Positions 16,842 to 18,011 of a stretch of 18,011 nt of DNA are shown piece by piece. The position numbers and the translations under genes are program-made. The first letter of the stretch is position 1. Every line of letters begins with the position of its first letter. The stretch is taken from contig SYCM01000105.1 of NCBI GenBank assembly GCA_005786915.1, forward strand, positions 1 to 18,011, in the 5' to 3' direction. This stretch comes from Bacteroidota bacterium. Its GTDB lineage: Bacteria > Bacteroidota > Bacteroidia > Flavobacteriales > Schleiferiaceae. Below the pieces are notes generated by a model. That model was given only the letters and a program-made list of their open reading frames with translations, was not told where the DNA came from and did no database searches.

Positions 16842-18011
16842 ATGGACCTCCGCCAGCGATTTTTGCACCACCTTGCGCCCACCACCTTCAGCCCGCTGGC
16901 CCTGGAATTCGTGCGCGCCGAAGGTCCCTACCTCTACGACGTACAGGGCAAGCCCCACATGGACCTCATTTCGGGCATTGGCGTCGCCAACGTCGGCCAC
17001 AGCCACCCCGAAATCGTGGCTGCGGTGCAGCAGCAAGCTGCCCGGCACATGCACCTCATGGTGTACGGAGAATACGCTCAGGTTCCGCAGGTGGCCTATG
17101 CGGAGGCCCTGCTCGAGGCCCTGCCCGCGAACATCGACCAGATCTACTGGGGCAACAGCGGGGCCGAGGCCGTCGACGGGGCCCTCAAGCTGGCGAAGCG
17201 CGCCACTGGGCGCACCGAAATCCTTTCGTTCGAGGGGTCCTACCACGGATCCACCACCGGCCCCCTTTCGGCCATGGGAAACGAATGCATGAAGTCGGCC
17301 TACCGTCCGCTGGTGCCGGGGCACCGCATTTTCCCGTACAACCACCCCAAGGTGTTCGCCGCGATCGGTCCTGATACCGCCGCCGTGCTCGTCGAAGTAA
17401 TCCAGGCAGAATCGGGCTATGTTCCTGCAGATGCCGCCTGGCTCCGGGAGCTGCAGGCGCGCTGCCGCGCGGCCGGGGCCCTGCTCGTCGTCGACGAAAT
17501 CCAAACCGGCTTCGGCCGCAGCGGCCAGGCCTTCGCCTTCACCGCGTCAGGCATCGAACCCGACGTGATCTGCCTGGCGAAGGCCTTGGGCGGCGGAATG
17601 CCCCTCGGGGCCTTCGCCGCCTCGCGCGCCTTAATGGCAACCTTGGCGGAACACCCCATGCTCGGGCACCTCACCACCTTCGGAGGGCATCCCGTCAGCT
17701 GTGCGGCCGGCTTGGCCGCGTGGAACCTCCTGCAGCGGGAACGCTTGGCCCTCCGCGCCCCCGCCATAGAAGACCTGTTCCGCCGCGGCCTTTCGGAACA
17801 TCCTGCGGTCCGAGAAATTCGCGGCCGCGGCGCCCTCCTCGCCGTAGTCTTGGACTCCTTTGACCGGGTACTGCGGGTCCAACAGCGCCTCATCGCCGAC
17901 GGATTCCTCACCGACTGGTTCCTATTTGAATCCTGCGCCCTGCGGTTGGCTCCGCCCCTCACCCTGACCGACGCGCAGGTGCAGCAGGCCGTGGACGCCA
18001 TTCGGACCGCC
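16842..18011 (+). CDS. Class-III PLP-dependent aminotransferase (acetylornithine/ornithine aminotransferase-like), 3' end beyond window
   Basis: An open frame of 390 codons from ATG 16842 to the last base with no stop; family length is about 395-400, so only the end is missing. It is a fold-type I PLP enzyme of the subgroup annotated in Bacteroidota as 'aspartate aminotransferase family protein', transferring an amino group from a basic or omega-amino donor to a keto acid. Motifs are DLISGIGVANVGHSHPEIV (41-59), GNSGAEAVDGALKLAK (104-119), SFEGSYHGSTTG (129-140), LLVVDEIQTGFGRSG with Asp218, ICLAKALGGGMPLGAF with the PLP-binding Lys247, and TTFGGHPVSCAAG (278-290). The substrate cannot be read from sequence. 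It starts 105 bases after the sigma operon, probably with its own promoter. Confidence 0.95.
   Translation, partial: MDLRQRFLHHLAPTTFSPLALEFVRAEGPYLYDVQGKPHMDLISGIGVANVGHSHPEIVAAVQQQAARHMHLMVYGEYAQVPQVAYAEALLEALPANIDQIYWGNSGAEAVDGALKLAKRATGRTEILSFEGSYHGSTTGPLSAMGNECMKSAYRPLVPGHRIFPYNHPKVFAAIGPDTAAVLVEVIQAESGYVPADAAWLRELQARCRAAGALLVVDEIQTGFGRSGQAFAFTASGIEPDVICLAKALGGGMPLGAFAASRALMATLAEHPMLGHLTTFGGHPVSCAAGLAAWNLLQRERLALRAPAIEDLFRRGLSEHPAVREIRGRGALLAVVLDSFDRVLRVQQRLIADGFLTDWFLFESCALRLAPPLTLTDAQVQQAVDAIRTA

Noticed and set aside
16533..17504. 323-codon open frame on the - strand opposite the sensor and aminotransferase genes
   Set aside because: It spans two well-supported + strand genes and the gap between them and has no motif; the aminotransferase frame with its PLP lysine is decisive.

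Overview
The window is 18 kb of densely coding, GC-rich DNA. It most resembles a chromosome segment of a high-GC member of Bacteroidota, probably Flavobacteriales-like. This is inferred from several things seen together: a secreted protein with a type IX secretion (T9SS) sorting tail, Bacteroidota-type topoisomerase IV subunits encoded side by side, a transketolase split into two proteins, TAnnTTTG-like promoter elements, few Shine-Dalgarno sequences, and an ECF sigma operon ending in the family known as 'sensor of ECF-type sigma factor'. No rRNA, tRNA, CRISPR array, transposon or phage gene was seen.

Layout. On the + strand (1-4601) there is the tail of a dTDP-4-dehydrorhamnose 3,5-epimerase-like gene, a lytic transglycosylase, uvrA and a LOG-family nucleotide hydrolase, almost without gaps. 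uvrA is interrupted by a TAG exactly at the lysine codon of its second Walker A motif. The LOG gene has a TAG near its 5' end where relatives have tryptophan. The - strand (4598-12002) carries, in order of transcription, the GTPase/ATPase ychF, then parE, parC and a secreted choice-of-anchor B protein packed as an operon. From 12081 the + strand resumes with the transketolase N-terminal subunit, a secreted von Willebrand factor A (vWA) protein and the transketolase C-terminal subunit, 9-10 bases apart. Next come an ECF sigma factor, a small one-membrane-helix protein (putative anti-sigma) and a periplasmic sensor-like protein. The window ends inside a class-III PLP aminotransferase, which stays open to the last base.

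How they fit together. The parE/parC pair forms topoisomerase IV for chromosome decatenation. The two transketolase subunits should assemble into one thiamine-diphosphate enzyme of the pentose phosphate pathway, with an unrelated exported vWA protein encoded between them. The sigma/membrane/sensor trio has the organisation of an envelope-stress signalling unit.

The most notable items are the two amber codons 1 kb apart in conserved genes, the vWA gene inside the transketolase operon, the ECF trio, and short repeated motifs in the two longer intergenic gaps around it. Nothing here clearly amounts to a wholly new system. All intergenic gaps are under about 110 bases.
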